Positions 34,901 to 43,811 of a DNA stretch of 64,000 nt are shown here, in pieces (the first letter of the stretch is position 1; every line of letters begins with the position of its first letter). This DNA comes from Butyricicoccus_B sp017886875 (GTDB lineage Bacteria; Bacillota; Clostridia; Oscillospirales; Butyricicoccaceae). Both the position numbers and the translations under genes were made by a program. The DNA lies in the NCBI GenBank assembly GCA_963931655.1, contig OZ007036.1, forward strand, positions 930,001 through 994,000. Direction: 5' to 3'. Below the pieces are notes generated by a model. The model saw nothing but the letters and a program-made list of their open reading frames with translations, ran no database searches and had not been told where the DNA came from.

Positions 34901-36291
34901 CTTTGGAAAGAGTCAATAATTTGACCATCACGCACTAAAACCGCAGCGATTTCTGTTATTTCTTCTTGTGCAGGTTTTAAACCTGTTGTTTCAAGGTCAA
35001 AAACAATAGCTTCACCTTTAAGAGGTGCATCATCTGAACCACGAACAACCGAAACACTAGCCGCATCATTTACATAATAAGCCTCTACACCATAAAGCAC
35101 TTTAATGTCAATTTTATTTCGTTCTACTGCATGCATAGCATCTGGATAAGCCTGAACAACTCCATGGTCAGTTATAGCGATTGCAGGGTGCTCCCAGAGT
35201 TTAGCTCTGCTCATAAGTGCTTTTGTGGACGCTATACCGTCCATTGCACTCATATTTGTGTGTAAATGCAATTCTACACGCTTTTTATCCGCTTTATCCA
35301 TGCGTATTTTCTTTTTGGCTTTCATAATGCCAGTCGGCTCTATAATGCTTTCTTTTTCATAGGTATCATATGTTACTTTACCCTGTACCATTATATAACT
35401 GCCTGTTTTAATAAGAGGAATAATAGGTTCAGCTTGTTCTTTAGATAAAAACTTACTTACACGCACAGAGTTTGTGTTATCTGTGATATCAAAAGCAAGT
35501 TTAACCCACTCTTTGCCTGTTTTTTTAGAACTAATTTCTCTATGGTCAACAAGGAAAATTTCACCCTCAATAGTAACTTGACCGTGTTCATTCATAGCAT
35601 CACGGATAGCAATAGTTTTTTCTGAATATAGCTTGCCATAAATTAAATCTTCATCAGAAACTTTTTGCATTTTCTGGCGATGATATGTTTTATTATCAGA
35701 TGGTTTAGCTTGCTTTTCAGCCTTTTTATGCTCTATTGGTTTTGTAGGTAAATTTTGTGATACCTGTTTTAAAATTTGCTCTCTATCCTCATTTTGAGTT
35801 TTAATCAGTTTTTTTGCGGTTTCATCATCAATTTCAACCGCATTTACTTTGATATCAAGCCCTGTTTCTGCATATATACGTTCACTCATATTGTGAATTT
35901 GTATTTTTAGATGTTCTTTTGCCGACTCACTCATACTTATCTCAAGAGCATTATCATTAACTGTCCATTTACTATCGGCAAGCAAACCACAAGCAGATGG
36001 AATTTCCATTAAAACACGTTCCTTTAGAGTGTTTATATAAGGCTGTGTAAGAGTATCAAGTGTATAGCGTGGAGAAATACGCATACGATTTATATTATAA
36101 GTTTTGGCAATATTTTTTTCTATTTCACTTAGTGAGCTTATAGGCACGATTTCATTAAAACCAACTTGACAAATCATAGTTTTTTTATCTGCACTGATTG
36201 CTAAAGAGCGTACTTGACCTTGTTCAAAGTACGCTCTTTCGGTTTCATTAAGCTCACATCGGTCAAACAAATCAGTTAAACCTTTTGTCAT
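31945..36291 (-). CDS. polC: DNA polymerase III alpha subunit, PolC type
   Basis: The main replicative polymerase of low-GC Gram-positives. The 1448 residues run: N-terminal PolC domains (1-220), OB fold (about 240-320), first part of the PHP domain (RVELHLHTNMSAMDG, 338-352), an inserted proofreading exonuclease (FDLETTGLKPAQEE at 431, HNAGFDMSFLN), the rest of PHP, then the polymerase core with GSRGSVGSSFAAF, a zinc motif CGVDLPDKLCPNCGKPL, DIDLNFSG and a C-terminal HhH/tau-binding region. It is downstream of ispG with a two-base gap. Confidence 0.97.
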   Translation of the reverse strand: MTKGLTDLFDRCELNETERAYFEQGQVRSLAISADKKTMICQVGFNEIVPISSLSEIEKNIAKTYNINRMRISPRYTLDTLTQPYINTLKERVLMEIPSACGLLADSKWTVNDNALEISMSESAKEHLKIQIHNMSERIYAETGLDIKVNAVEIDDETAKKLIKTQNEDREQILKQVSQNLPTKPIEHKKAEKQAKPSDNKTYHRQKMQKVSDEDLIYGKLYSEKTIAIRDAMNEHGQVTIEGEIFLVDHREISSKKTGKEWVKLAFDITDNTNSVRVSKFLSKEQAEPIIPLIKTGSYIMVQGKVTYDTYEKESIIEPTGIMKAKKKIRMDKADKKRVELHLHTNMSAMDGIASTKALMSRAKLWEHPAIAITDHGVVQAYPDAMHAVERNKIDIKVLYGVEAYYVNDAASVSVVRGSDDAPLKGEAIVFDLETTGLKPAQEEITEIAAVLVRDGQIIDSFQSYVNPHKPIPKEITELTGISDETVRDAPELSDALDRFLNFAGNRPLIAHNAGFDMSFLNAACKRLNIEREFTYIDTLEMSRILLPDLGRYKLNILAKELAVGPFEHHRASEDATVLAKIWCKLIDKLCIEYNAVNISDINPLLAGIRDKSGSLKNLKRHHFIILVKNREGLRNLYKLISYSFLNHFYKKPLIPRSELIKHREGLIFGSACEAGELYHALVEGAEWDELKRIASFYDYLEIQPIANNRFLVEKGTVSDDEELRNLNRKILKLADELGKPCCATGDVHFLEPEDEAFRRILMAGQGFSDADKQAPLYLKTTDEMLEEFAYLGEDRAYEVVVTNTNKIADMCEDVRPVPKENYPPKIDGAEDDLRNMSYEKAKRIYGDPLPDVVQKRLDRELNSIISNGYAVMYIIAQKLVTKSLADGYLVGSRGSVGSSFAAFTSDITEVNSLAAHYLCPDDKYVEWHDEYSCGVDLPDKLCPNCGKPLTKQGFAIPFETFLGFEGDKVPDIDLNFSGEYQPRIHKYTGELFGHDHVFRAGTIGTVAEKTAYGYVKKYMEERGITCSRAEENRLTAGCTGVRRTSGQHPGGIVVVPREVEIYDFCPVQHPADDPNSDIITTHFDYHSIDENLLKLDELGHDDPTIIRHMQDLTGVDAQQIPLDDPDVMSLFTSNKALKYIDNAPDAILGDLGCLAVPEFGTKFVRGMVSETKPTTFAELVSISGLSHGTDVWLGNAQDLVHQGIGLSDCICCRDDIMNYLILKGVEPKLSFTIMESVRKGKGLKPEWETAMRAQQVPEWYIDSCKKIKYMFPKAHAVAYVMMAFRIAWFKVHKPLAFYSAYFSIRAKGFDASCMILGDEVCMNKIRELQKKEREKTITAAEKETQTTLEVVHEFYRRGFKFEPMDIYKSDATMFRVTENGLIPPFTSMPGVGEQAAQNIVEERKNGKFLSSEELIVRCNKVSKSVVDTLKEIGALGNMPKSTQISLF

Positions 36292-36293
36292 GC

Positions 36294-37343
36294 TTACTCC
36301 TTAAATTTATTAATTTCGTCCATAAGTGCATTTACAAGCTCAGCTTGTGGCACTTTTTTTATAACTTCACCTTTTTTAAATATAAGTCCTACACCGTCAC
36401 CGCCTGCAATACCAAGGTCAGCTTCTCTTGCCTCCCCTGGACCATTTACCGCACAGCCCATAACGGCAACTTTTAGTTTTTTTCCTTTAATGCCAGCTAC
36501 TTTTTGTTCAACCTCTTTGGCGATTTCAATTAAATCAATTCTTGTTCTGCCACATGTTGGACAAGATACAACTTGAACACCATCTTCATGAAGTCCAACA
36601 GCTTTTAAAATAGCCTTAGCTGCATAGATTTCTTTTACAGGGTCATCAGTTAGAGAAACTCTAATTGTGTCACCTATACCAAGAGCTAACAGCCCACCTA
36701 TACCAGCCGCTGATTTAATTGTACCCATATATTCAGTACCTGCTTCAGTAACGCCTAAATGAAGTGGATAATCTGTTTTTTCACTTGCAAGCTGATAAGC
36801 TTTCATAGTGTAAGGTACGGAAGATGATTTCATAGATAAACAGATATCTGTAAAATCAAATTTTTCTAAAAGGCTTGCATGATAAAGTGCAGACTCAACA
36901 AGTGCTTCAGGAGTTGGCGAGCCATATTTAGCTAAAATTTCTTTTTCTACCGAACCAGAATTTACACCAATTCTAATTGGTATATTTTTAGCTCTAGCCA
37001 CATCAACAACCGCCTTAACTCTGTCATCTGAGCCTATGTTTCCAGGATTGATACGTACTTTTTGTACACCTGCTGCAATAGACTCAAGTGCTAAACGATA
37101 ATCAAAATGTATATCAGCTACAACTGGAATAGGTGATTTTTCACAGATTTCACCAAGTGCATGAGCTGCTGTCATATCAGGTACAGCACATCTTGCAATC
37201 TGACAACCTGCATTATAAAGCTCATTTATCTGTTTTAGTGTAGCTTTTGCATCTCTAGTATCAGTGTTTGTCATAGACTGTATAACAATAGGTGCACCGC
37301 CACCGATTAACACATTACCAACTTTAATTTGCTTAGTTTTCAT
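36294..37343 (-). CDS. ispG: 4-hydroxy-3-methylbut-2-en-1-yl diphosphate synthase
   Basis: A late step of the MEP isoprenoid pathway. The 349 residues show VIQSMTNTDTRDAKATLKQI, NPGNIGSDDRVKAVV and the Fe-S cluster ligands in VSCPTCGRTRIDL near 258 and MGCAVNGPGEAREADLG near 296. It lies between rseP and polC, and together with dxr indicates the MEP rather than the mevalonate route. Confidence 0.96.
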   Translation of the reverse strand: MKTKQIKVGNVLIGGGAPIVIQSMTNTDTRDAKATLKQINELYNAGCQIARCAVPDMTAAHALGEICEKSPIPVVADIHFDYRLALESIAAGVQKVRINPGNIGSDDRVKAVVDVARAKNIPIRIGVNSGSVEKEILAKYGSPTPEALVESALYHASLLEKFDFTDICLSMKSSSVPYTMKAYQLASEKTDYPLHLGVTEAGTEYMGTIKSAAGIGGLLALGIGDTIRVSLTDDPVKEIYAAKAILKAVGLHEDGVQVVSCPTCGRTRIDLIEIAKEVEQKVAGIKGKKLKVAVMGCAVNGPGEAREADLGIAGGDGVGLIFKKGEVIKKVPQAELVNALMDEINKFKE

Positions 37344-37366
37344 TTGTTTTAACCTTCTTTATATCT

Positions 37367-38404
37367 TTAACCTAAAAGTCTTAAAACATCATTACCTGTT
37401 GCATAAACCATAAGTGCTAAAAGGAAAATAAAACCCGCTGCATTTACATAACCCTCAATTTTTGGACTAAGTGGTTTTCGTCTAATCGCTTCAACAATTA
37501 AAAATAGTATTCTTCCTCCATCAAGTGCAGGAATTGGCAATAAATTCATAACACCTAGGTTTATAGAAATAAATGCAAGTAGTTGTAAAAATGGCTTAAT
37601 ACCAAATTGAACAGTTTGGCTCATAACAGCAGTAAAACCTACAGGGCCAGAAAGCTGGTCAACACCCACCTGACCACTTGCAAGCTGACCTAGCGAATCC
37701 CAAATAAGTCTTGCCATATCCACACTATCCCAAAAAGCAAGTGATAAACGCATTGGAATTGTAGCGTCTACAAGTGCAAATTTAAGACCATAGATTTTTC
37801 TGCCATTGTCCTCAATTTCTGGCTTCATAGCAAGGTCATTTATTTCAACTTTCTCACCATTTCGCTCAACAACAATATCAAATTTACCATCAGCTGCACC
37901 TTTAGTTATTGCTGTGTCCACATCTGCTCTGCGATGAATTTTATAACCATCAATTTCAAAGAAGGTATCACCAACCATAAGCCCATCTTCACCTTCATAT
38001 TTAAAGCCTTCATAAAAGCCTTCAAGTGTAGGTGAAATAACCTGACCATTTTGTATGCTTGGTGCAATAAACAATAAAATCAAAAAGCCTGTGATGAAAT
38101 TCATCACAACACCTGCAACCAGAATAATAAATCTTTTTGGGCGGCTTGCTTTACCAAAGGAACGTTCAGAAATAGCTTCGCTATCCTCGCCTTCCATAAC
38201 GCAAGCACCACCTATTGGTAAAAGCCTTAAATAATAAGTGGTTTCGCCCATTTGCTTTTTAAGAATTTGAGGTCCCATACCAATCCAAAATTCTTCTACT
38301 TTTACACCGCTTTTCTTTGCGGCTACTAAGTGACCTATTTCATGTACCATAATAAGTACACCAAAGCCAATAAGTGCTAAAACTATTCCGATTAAATTAC
38401 TCAT
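37367..38404 (-). CDS. rseP: RIP metalloprotease RseP (site-2 protease)
   Basis: An intramembrane zinc protease of 345 residues. The first transmembrane helix carries the catalytic MVHEIGHLVAAKK near residue 20. A PDZ domain (about 115-195) follows a second membrane segment, and the C-terminal LLPIPALDGGRILF near 290 holds the third zinc ligand. Family members cleave anti-sigma factors and leftover signal peptides. The start overlaps the dxr stop by one base. Confidence 0.95.
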   Translation of the reverse strand: MSNLIGIVLALIGFGVLIMVHEIGHLVAAKKSGVKVEEFWIGMGPQILKKQMGETTYYLRLLPIGGACVMEGEDSEAISERSFGKASRPKRFIILVAGVVMNFITGFLILLFIAPSIQNGQVISPTLEGFYEGFKYEGEDGLMVGDTFFEIDGYKIHRRADVDTAITKGAADGKFDIVVERNGEKVEINDLAMKPEIEDNGRKIYGLKFALVDATIPMRLSLAFWDSVDMARLIWDSLGQLASGQVGVDQLSGPVGFTAVMSQTVQFGIKPFLQLLAFISINLGVMNLLPIPALDGGRILFLIVEAIRRKPLSPKIEGYVNAAGFIFLLALMVYATGNDVLRLLG

Positions 38405-39555
38405 TAGTCACCTCTTAAAGCTGAATTTACAAGCTCTCTAGCCTGTTTGTCATACATAATAACATCATCAAGAGTTATATTATCTTTGTATTTTATTTGC
38501 TCCATAGCATTGCTTACAAGCTCAGGAATATCTAAAAATCCTATTTTTTCTTTTAAGAATAACTCAACAGCTGCTTCATTTGCACCATTCATAACAGCAC
38601 CCATATTACCCTTTAAACTAGCGGCTTTTCTTGCAAGCTTTAGTGCTGGAAAAGCGATTTCATCTGGTGCAAAAAATGTCATTTTACCGACTTTAGCAAG
38701 GTTTAAACGCTCCATTTTGCATGGTACACGCTCTGGGTATGTGAGTGCATATTGAATAGGAAGTCGCATGTCTGGCACATCAAGCTGTGCTAAAACCGCA
38801 CCATCTTCAAATTCAATAAGCGAATGAATAATTGACTCACGATGCACAACTATTTCGATTTTTTCCTGTGGCATATCATAAAGCCACATAGCTTCTATAA
38901 GCTCTAAACCTTTGTTAAACATTGTTGCAGAGTCAATAGTGATTTTTGCACCCATTGACCAGTTAGGGTGTTTAAGTGCCTCAGCTGGAGTTACATTTTT
39001 AAGTTCATCATATTTTTTGCCGAAAAATGGACCACCAGATGCAGTTAAAATAATTTTATCAAGTTTGTTGCCCTGTGCTGCTTGCACACATTGAAAAATA
39101 GCTGAATGTTCAGAGTCAACAGGCAAAATCTTAACTCCTTTTTTTTTCGCCGCTTCAGTCAAAATAGAGCCTGCACAAACAAGCGTTTCTTTATTTGCCA
39201 GTGCAATATCATGCCCCGCTTCAATCGCTGCCATAGTTGGCAGTAAACCAACCATACCAACAACAGCGGTTACAACTACATCTGTATTTTCCATTGCTGC
39301 GGCATGAATTAAACCATTCATTCCACTTTCAACTTTAACATTTGTGTCTGCAAGCATTATTTTTAAATCCTGTGCTGATTTTTCATCAAATGCAACTGCA
39401 AGTTTTGGCTTTAATTTTCTCACTTGCTGCTCTAGTAGCTTTATATTTTTATTTGTTGTAAGTGCTGTAACCTCTGCATTTATACTGTCTAGCACATCAA
39501 CTGTTTGAGTTCCTATTGAACCCGTACTTCCTAAAATGGAAATGCGTTTTTTCAT
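38404..39555 (-). CDS. dxr: 1-deoxy-D-xylulose-5-phosphate reductoisomerase
   Basis: The NADPH-dependent committed step of the MEP pathway. The 383 residues start with the nucleotide-binding ISILGSTGSIGTQTVDVLD. Metal and substrate sites are seen in DSEHSAIFQCVQ near 147, TASGGPFFGKK and HPNWSMGAKITIDSATMFNKG. The gene is coupled to rseP and follows cdsA by 23 bases. Confidence 0.96.
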   Translation of the reverse strand: MKKRISILGSTGSIGTQTVDVLDSINAEVTALTTNKNIKLLEQQVRKLKPKLAVAFDEKSAQDLKIMLADTNVKVESGMNGLIHAAAMENTDVVVTAVVGMVGLLPTMAAIEAGHDIALANKETLVCAGSILTEAAKKKGVKILPVDSEHSAIFQCVQAAQGNKLDKIILTASGGPFFGKKYDELKNVTPAEALKHPNWSMGAKITIDSATMFNKGLELIEAMWLYDMPQEKIEIVVHRESIIHSLIEFEDGAVLAQLDVPDMRLPIQYALTYPERVPCKMERLNLAKVGKMTFFAPDEIAFPALKLARKAASLKGNMGAVMNGANEAAVELFLKEKIGFLDIPELVSNAMEQIKYKDNITLDDVIMYDKQARELVNSALRGD

Positions 39556-39578
39556 ATTTTATGCAACTTCCTTTATTA

Positions 39579-40409
39579 TTATGATACACCTGAAATACGC
39601 AGAACAAGTTCTGCAAGTGGTGCTACAAAAACAACGCTATCAAATCTATCTAACACACCGCCATGACCTGGAAACAAATGTCCATAATCCTTAATGCCTG
39701 TTTGACGCTTGATAATTGAAAATGATAAATCACCAATTTGACCAAAAACAGCACCAACTGCACCTAAAATAGCCGCAGATATATAATGGATTTCTAGACC
39801 TGCCCTAGTGTTAAAGATAAACGCTACAAGTAGCATAAGTAACACTGCACCAACAACGCCACCAACTGCACCTTCAACAGTTTTTTTAGGGCTAATTACA
39901 GGTGCAAGCTTATGTTTACCAAAAGCCATGCCAGCAAATAAAGCACATGTATCAGAGCCCCAAGCGGCTACAAGTGGCATTAAAACTAGGAATTTACCGC
40001 CAGTCATAGAGAAAATTCTCCAAAGAGATAACATCATAGCAGGCACTACAATAGCTGCAAAAAATGCAGTTGTGATTTCTGGGAAAGTCACTGTGTCATG
40101 ATGTCTTAAAAGTGCGGCAAAAAGTGCGATAATAGTTAAAACCACAACCGCAGCTACAAGCATAAGCCAAATTTTCTGCTCAAAAAATACAGAGCCTATG
40201 GCATGGAAAATAGAAAAAGCTAATGCAGCAGTAGTTGCTATATTCTGCACAATAATATTTTTAACCAGTTTAGTTGGAGTTATAAGTTCGTATGTTGCAA
40301 CTGATGCAAGTGTACTAAGTGCAATCGCAAGCACAACAGGCGGAAAAACATAAAGAGCGAGCAGGACAAAAATAAATCCTACAACGCCAAATAAAACTCT
40401 TGCTTTCAT
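39579..40409 (-). CDS. cdsA: Phosphatidate cytidylyltransferase
   Basis: Makes CDP-diacylglycerol for phospholipid synthesis. The 276-residue integral membrane protein has about seven hydrophobic segments and the C-terminal family signature KDYGHLFPGHGGVLDRFDS near 240, with ISPKKTVEGAVGG near 178. It sits between uppS and dxr, the order common in Clostridia. Confidence 0.94.
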   Translation of the reverse strand: MKARVLFGVVGFIFVLLALYVFPPVVLAIALSTLASVATYELITPTKLVKNIIVQNIATTAALAFSIFHAIGSVFFEQKIWLMLVAAVVVLTIIALFAALLRHHDTVTFPEITTAFFAAIVVPAMMLSLWRIFSMTGGKFLVLMPLVAAWGSDTCALFAGMAFGKHKLAPVISPKKTVEGAVGGVVGAVLLMLLVAFIFNTRAGLEIHYISAAILGAVGAVFGQIGDLSFSIIKRQTGIKDYGHLFPGHGGVLDRFDSVVFVAPLAELVLRISGVS

Positions 40410-40435
40410 AAAACTAAAATATCCTTTTTGTGAAT

Positions 40436-41191
40436 TTAAACGCCGCCAAAACGACGGTTACGAAGATTGAATGCATTTATTGCATCGTCCATATCAGATG
40501 TTTTAAAATCTGGCCATAGTACATCAGTAAAATAATATTCGCTATATGCACTCTGCCATAATAGGAAATTAGAAGTTCTAATTTCACCTGATGGTCTGAT
40601 AATTAAATCTGGGTCAGGCATTTTTGCAGTATATAAATATTTAGAGATAGTGTTTTCGGTTATATCATCTGGATTTATTTCACCTGATTTAACTTTTTCT
40701 GCAATTTTTTTAACTGCATTTTTAATTTCATCTCTGCCACCATAATTAATACATAAACTAGCAGTTGCAGCATTTTCACCAAGTTTATCAGCTATTTTAT
40801 CTACCTCTGCAATTTGATTTTTTATATCATCTGGTAGTGGAGATAAATCACCTATTACACGTACTGCAACCCCACGTTCAAACATAGTTTCAGCGGCTTC
40901 TGTTAGGTATTTGCGGAATAAATCCATAAGTGCATCTACTTCCTGTTTAGGTCTTTTCCAGTTTTCAGTTGAAAATGCATAAACAGTAAAATACTGTACA
41001 CCTATATCTTTACAATAAGTTGCAATGGTTCTAAACGTTTCTGCACCTACTGCATGACCTGCTGAACGTGGCATACCTCTTTTTTTTGCCCATCTTCCAT
41101 TACCGTCCATAATAACCGCAATATGTCTTGGAACAGATGAAGGAACCTCATTATTTTTATTCTTTCCAAAAATATTTTTAAAAATCCCCAT
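40436..41191 (-). CDS. uppS: Undecaprenyl diphosphate synthase (isoprenyl transferase)
   Basis: A cis-prenyltransferase that makes the C55 carrier lipid for wall synthesis. The 251 residues have an N-terminal extension of about 20 residues, then IAVIMDGNGRWAKKRGMPRS with the catalytic aspartate, YAFSTENWKRP near 95 and the C-terminal IRPSGEIRTSNFLLWQ and SEYYFTDVLWPDF. It is the first gene after a read-through terminator following frr. Confidence 0.95.
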   Translation of the reverse strand: MGIFKNIFGKNKNNEVPSSVPRHIAVIMDGNGRWAKKRGMPRSAGHAVGAETFRTIATYCKDIGVQYFTVYAFSTENWKRPKQEVDALMDLFRKYLTEAAETMFERGVAVRVIGDLSPLPDDIKNQIAEVDKIADKLGENAATASLCINYGGRDEIKNAVKKIAEKVKSGEINPDDITENTISKYLYTAKMPDPDLIIRPSGEIRTSNFLLWQSAYSEYYFTDVLWPDFKTSDMDDAINAFNLRNRRFGGV

Positions 41192-41211
41192 TTATACCTC
41201 ACATTTTAATG

Positions 41212-41238
41212 AAAAAAGGACGACAAAACTGTCGCCCC
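41212..41238 (-). terminator. Terminator or attenuator between frr and uppS
   Basis: On the minus strand a GC-rich stem (about 41218-41225 with 41230-41237, one G-U) is followed by six T. uppS has no clear promoter of its own, so partial read-through is likely. Confidence 0.7.
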
Positions 41239-41251
41239 TTTCAGAATAATT

Positions 41252-41803
41252 TTAAACTTCTGCAAGTTCCTTGGACTTTTTAGCAACAATTCCGTCGATT
41301 TCCTTTACAAACTTGTCAGTAACCTTCTGGATTTTATCTTCTGCATCATGCAGTTCGTCCTCGGTCATTTCGCTCTTTTTATGAGCAGCCTTCCACTTGT
41401 CGATAGCTTCACGACGAACATTACGGATTGCAACCTTGCTATCCTCACCGATTTTAGCAACCTGCTTGATAAGCTCTTTACGACGTTCCTCTGTTAGTGG
41501 TGGGAAAGTCAGACGAATAACCTTACCATCATTTTGTGGGTTAATACCTAAATCTGAAGTCATAATAGCTCTTTCGATTTCACGAAGTACAGAACCGTCC
41601 CAAGGCTGAATAGCCAATGTGCGAGGGTCTGGAGAAGAAATAGCTGCAACCTGATTTAGAGGTGTTGGAGCACCATAATATTCAACAGTGATTTTATCAA
41701 GCACAGCAGGGTTAGCACGACCTGCACGAACCGCTGCAAGTTCCTTGCTTAACACCTCAATAGTTTTAGACATTTTGTGTTCAAATGGTTTTAAATCTGC
41801 CAT
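41252..41803 (-). CDS. frr: Ribosome recycling factor
   Basis: Splits post-termination ribosomes together with EF-G. The 183 residues are typical: helical domain segments LAAVRAGRANPAVLDKITVE near 22 and VRLTFPPLTEERRKEL-like IRLTFPPLTEERRKELIKQV near 108. It overlaps the pyrH stop by one base (TAATG). Confidence 0.96.
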   Translation of the reverse strand: MADLKPFEHKMSKTIEVLSKELAAVRAGRANPAVLDKITVEYYGAPTPLNQVAAISSPDPRTLAIQPWDGSVLREIERAIMTSDLGINPQNDGKVIRLTFPPLTEERRKELIKQVAKIGEDSKVAIRNVRREAIDKWKAAHKKSEMTEDELHDAEDKIQKVTDKFVKEIDGIVAKKSKELAEV

Positions 41804-42534
41804 TATTTAACTTCCTCCTTTTTCACAATAGTACCGATGGTTTCACCGGTAACAACACGATAAATATTTTCTGGGTCACTAAGAGCAAACACAAGAATAG
41901 GGATATTATTATCCATAGATAGACTTGTTGCAGTTGTGTCCATAACACCTAAGCCTTGATTTAATACGTCCATATAGGTTAAGCTATCATATTTTTTTGC
42001 ATTAGGGTTTTTAGCAGGGTCTGAGTCGTAAACGCCATCAATATTTTTAGCAAGTAAAATAACATCAGCATTTACTTCCGCAGCACGTAAAACAGCGGCT
42101 GTATCGGTTGAGAAATAAGGGCAACCAGTACCACAGCCAAATATAACAACTCTACCCTTTTCCAGATGACGAGTTGCACGAGAGCGAATATAAGGCTCAG
42201 CGATTTTATTCATTTCGATAGCGGTTTGAACACGCACATCAACGCCACGTTGCTCTAAAGCATCTTGCAGAGCTAAAGAGTTAATAGTAGTAGCAAGCAT
42301 ACCCATATAGTCTGCTCTGGTGCGTTCCATTTTTCCTCCGCCATCTTTAACGCCACGCCAGAAGTTACCACCACCTACAACAATACCAACTTCACAGCCG
42401 ATATCACTTACACGTTTGATAACATCACATACAGGGCCGATAACGTCCTCAAAGTTAAGACCGAATTTGCGGTCGCCTGCGAGAGCCTCACCGCTGATTT
42501 TGATAAGTACACGTTTATACTTTGGAGTGTCCAT
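41803..42534 (-). CDS. pyrH: Uridylate kinase
   Basis: A hexameric UMP kinase of the amino acid kinase fold. The 243 residues show RVLIKISGEALAGDRKFG, VVGGGNFWRGVKDGGG, ADYMGMLATTINSLALQ and FGCGTGCPYFSTDTAAVLRA. GGGAGG lies upstream. It opens the pyrH-frr transcript and has a strong promoter; rpsB and tsf, often upstream, are not in the window. Confidence 0.96.
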   Translation of the reverse strand: MDTPKYKRVLIKISGEALAGDRKFGLNFEDVIGPVCDVIKRVSDIGCEVGIVVGGGNFWRGVKDGGGKMERTRADYMGMLATTINSLALQDALEQRGVDVRVQTAIEMNKIAEPYIRSRATRHLEKGRVVIFGCGTGCPYFSTDTAAVLRAAEVNADVILLAKNIDGVYDSDPAKNPNAKKYDSLTYMDVLNQGLGVMDTTATSLSMDNNIPILVFALSDPENIYRVVTGETIGTIVKKEEVK

Positions 42535-42573
42535 TGTTTTAACCTCCCATAAAAATTCTTACAGTCTCATATT

Positions 42574-42602
42574 ATTTTATCTTATCTAAGCGAATTTTGC
42601 AA
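42574..42602 (-). promoter_or_regulatory. pyrH promoter
   Basis: On the minus strand TTGCAA (42597-42602), 17 bases, TAAAAT (42574-42579). Confidence 0.65.
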
Positions 42603-42800
42603 AGGCTTTCATGCTGTTTTTTATGAACATATCGTAAAAATTTTTTCCCATTTTATGTAGTTTTTTAATTATTCCATTAAATGTTATTAAATACATTATA
42701 ATTTTATATATTTATTTAACATTTAGCATTATTTAAAAGTTTATGATATATGCACAGAAACTGATGTTTTGTTTTTTAGGCTATAAATTAAAACAAACAG

Positions 42801-42829
42801 TTGCGAATTAAAGCGGTAACTGGTAAAAT
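42801..42829 (+). promoter_or_regulatory. Promoter of the first AraC gene
   Basis: TTGCGA (42801-42806), 17 bases, TAAAAT (42824-42829). The leader is about 90 bases. Confidence 0.55.
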
Positions 42830-42880
42830 ATATATAAGAACATAAACGCTGTATTTATTAGATTTAATGTTGCAATTTAA

Positions 42881-42912
42881 AAATTATGTTTTCTAACATC
42901 TAAACATAATTT
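42881..42912 (+). promoter_or_regulatory. Overlapping hairpins in the araC leader
   Basis: An 11-bp perfect stem pairs 42881-42891 with 42902-42912. Part of the same left arm can instead pair locally (ATGTT-TTCT-AACAT, about 42886-42899), so the two folds exclude each other. The ribosome binding site AAGGAGGG follows within four bases. It could also be a DNA operator. Confidence 0.4.
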
Positions 42913-42927
42913 ATAAGGAGGGTTTGT

Positions 42928-43770
42928 ATGGAAAACTTAAATGTACTAAAGCTCGAGCATCAGATTTTTTCTGACTTTTATCTATGCTATTGCGGCTATG
43001 GTTCATGCCAGCCGCTCCAACACTTTGGCCCTGCTGTAAGACCTAATTACCTTATCCATTTTATAACCGATGGCAAGGGTATATTCCAATCTGGTGATAA
43101 TAAGTTCTCACTTCATGCCGGTGAAGGTTTTATTATCAGACCAAATCAGCAGGCTTTTTTCCAAGCTGATGAAACTGACCCATGGAGTTATTTATGGATT
43201 GGTTTTGATGGTACTCGCTGTGGTGAGTATTTAAGTGCAATCGGACTTGATGAAGGACAATTCACTTTCCGTTCACCTGATGGCGAAACACTCCGTGAAA
43301 TTGTTCAAGAAATGCTAAAGTATAACACAGCAGGTATTGAAAATGATTTCCAGCTTCAGGGTTTACTTTGTAGATTTTTCTCATGCCTTGCTCGTTCACT
43401 TTCAATGCCGCTTTCTTCTGTTCCTAAAAATGATAGAGAAAACTTTTATGTACGTCGTGCGGTTGAATTTGTACATTACAATTATGCAAACCATATAACA
43501 GTATCCGATATGGCAAAATATGTATCACTAAACCGCAGTTATCTTTTCACTCTGTTTCAGCGTGTGCTTAAAATTTCACCACAGGAATTTTTAACGACAT
43601 TCCGCCTTACTCGTGCCAAAGAGCAGTTAAGACTTACAAATGCAACTGTTGCAGCAATCGCACAGTCAGTTGGTTATCGTGACCCACTTGTATTTTCTAA
43701 AGCATTTAAGCAAATGACAGGTATGACACCTGTACAATATCGCAAGCAACATTTAGAAGAAAATAAGTAA
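42928..43770 (+). CDS. AraC-family transcriptional regulator
   Basis: 280 residues. The N-terminal cupin sensor domain (about 10-150) has YLIHFITDGKGIF and LHAGEGFIIRPNQQAFF, typical of AraC sugar sensors. The C-terminal pair of helix-turn-helix motifs (about 180-275) has ITVSDMAKYVSLNRSYLFTL and AIAQSVGYRDPLVFSKAFKQ, ending in MTGMTPVQYRKQH. Its place next to sugar genes suggests control of carbohydrate use; the ligand is unknown. A bidirectional terminator separates it from the convergent dehydrogenase gene. Confidence 0.88.
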   Translation: MENLNVLKLEHQIFSDFYLCYCGYGSCQPLQHFGPAVRPNYLIHFITDGKGIFQSGDNKFSLHAGEGFIIRPNQQAFFQADETDPWSYLWIGFDGTRCGEYLSAIGLDEGQFTFRSPDGETLREIVQEMLKYNTAGIENDFQLQGLLCRFFSCLARSLSMPLSSVPKNDRENFYVRRAVEFVHYNYANHITVSDMAKYVSLNRSYLFTLFQRVLKISPQEFLTTFRLTRAKEQLRLTNATVAAIAQSVGYRDPLVFSKAFKQMTGMTPVQYRKQHLEENK

Positions 43771-43774
43771 AACT

Positions 43775-43808
43775 AAGCGTGTTACAGATTTTTGTAACAC
43801 GCTTTTTT
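43775..43808. terminator. Bidirectional terminator after araC and gldA
   Basis: A 12-bp perfect stem (43775-43786 with 43793-43804) with T at the right and A near the left edge, between convergent genes. Confidence 0.8.
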
Positions 43809-43811
43809 GTT

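Larger units (their letters stand above)
42535..42927. other. Divergent intergenic region between pyrH and an AraC regulator
   Basis: 393 bases without a gene. It holds the pyrH promoter at its left end, about 200 bases of featureless AT-rich DNA (42610-42800), then the araC promoter and a leader with overlapping hairpins. No short frame with a ribosome binding site was seen. Confidence 0.6.
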
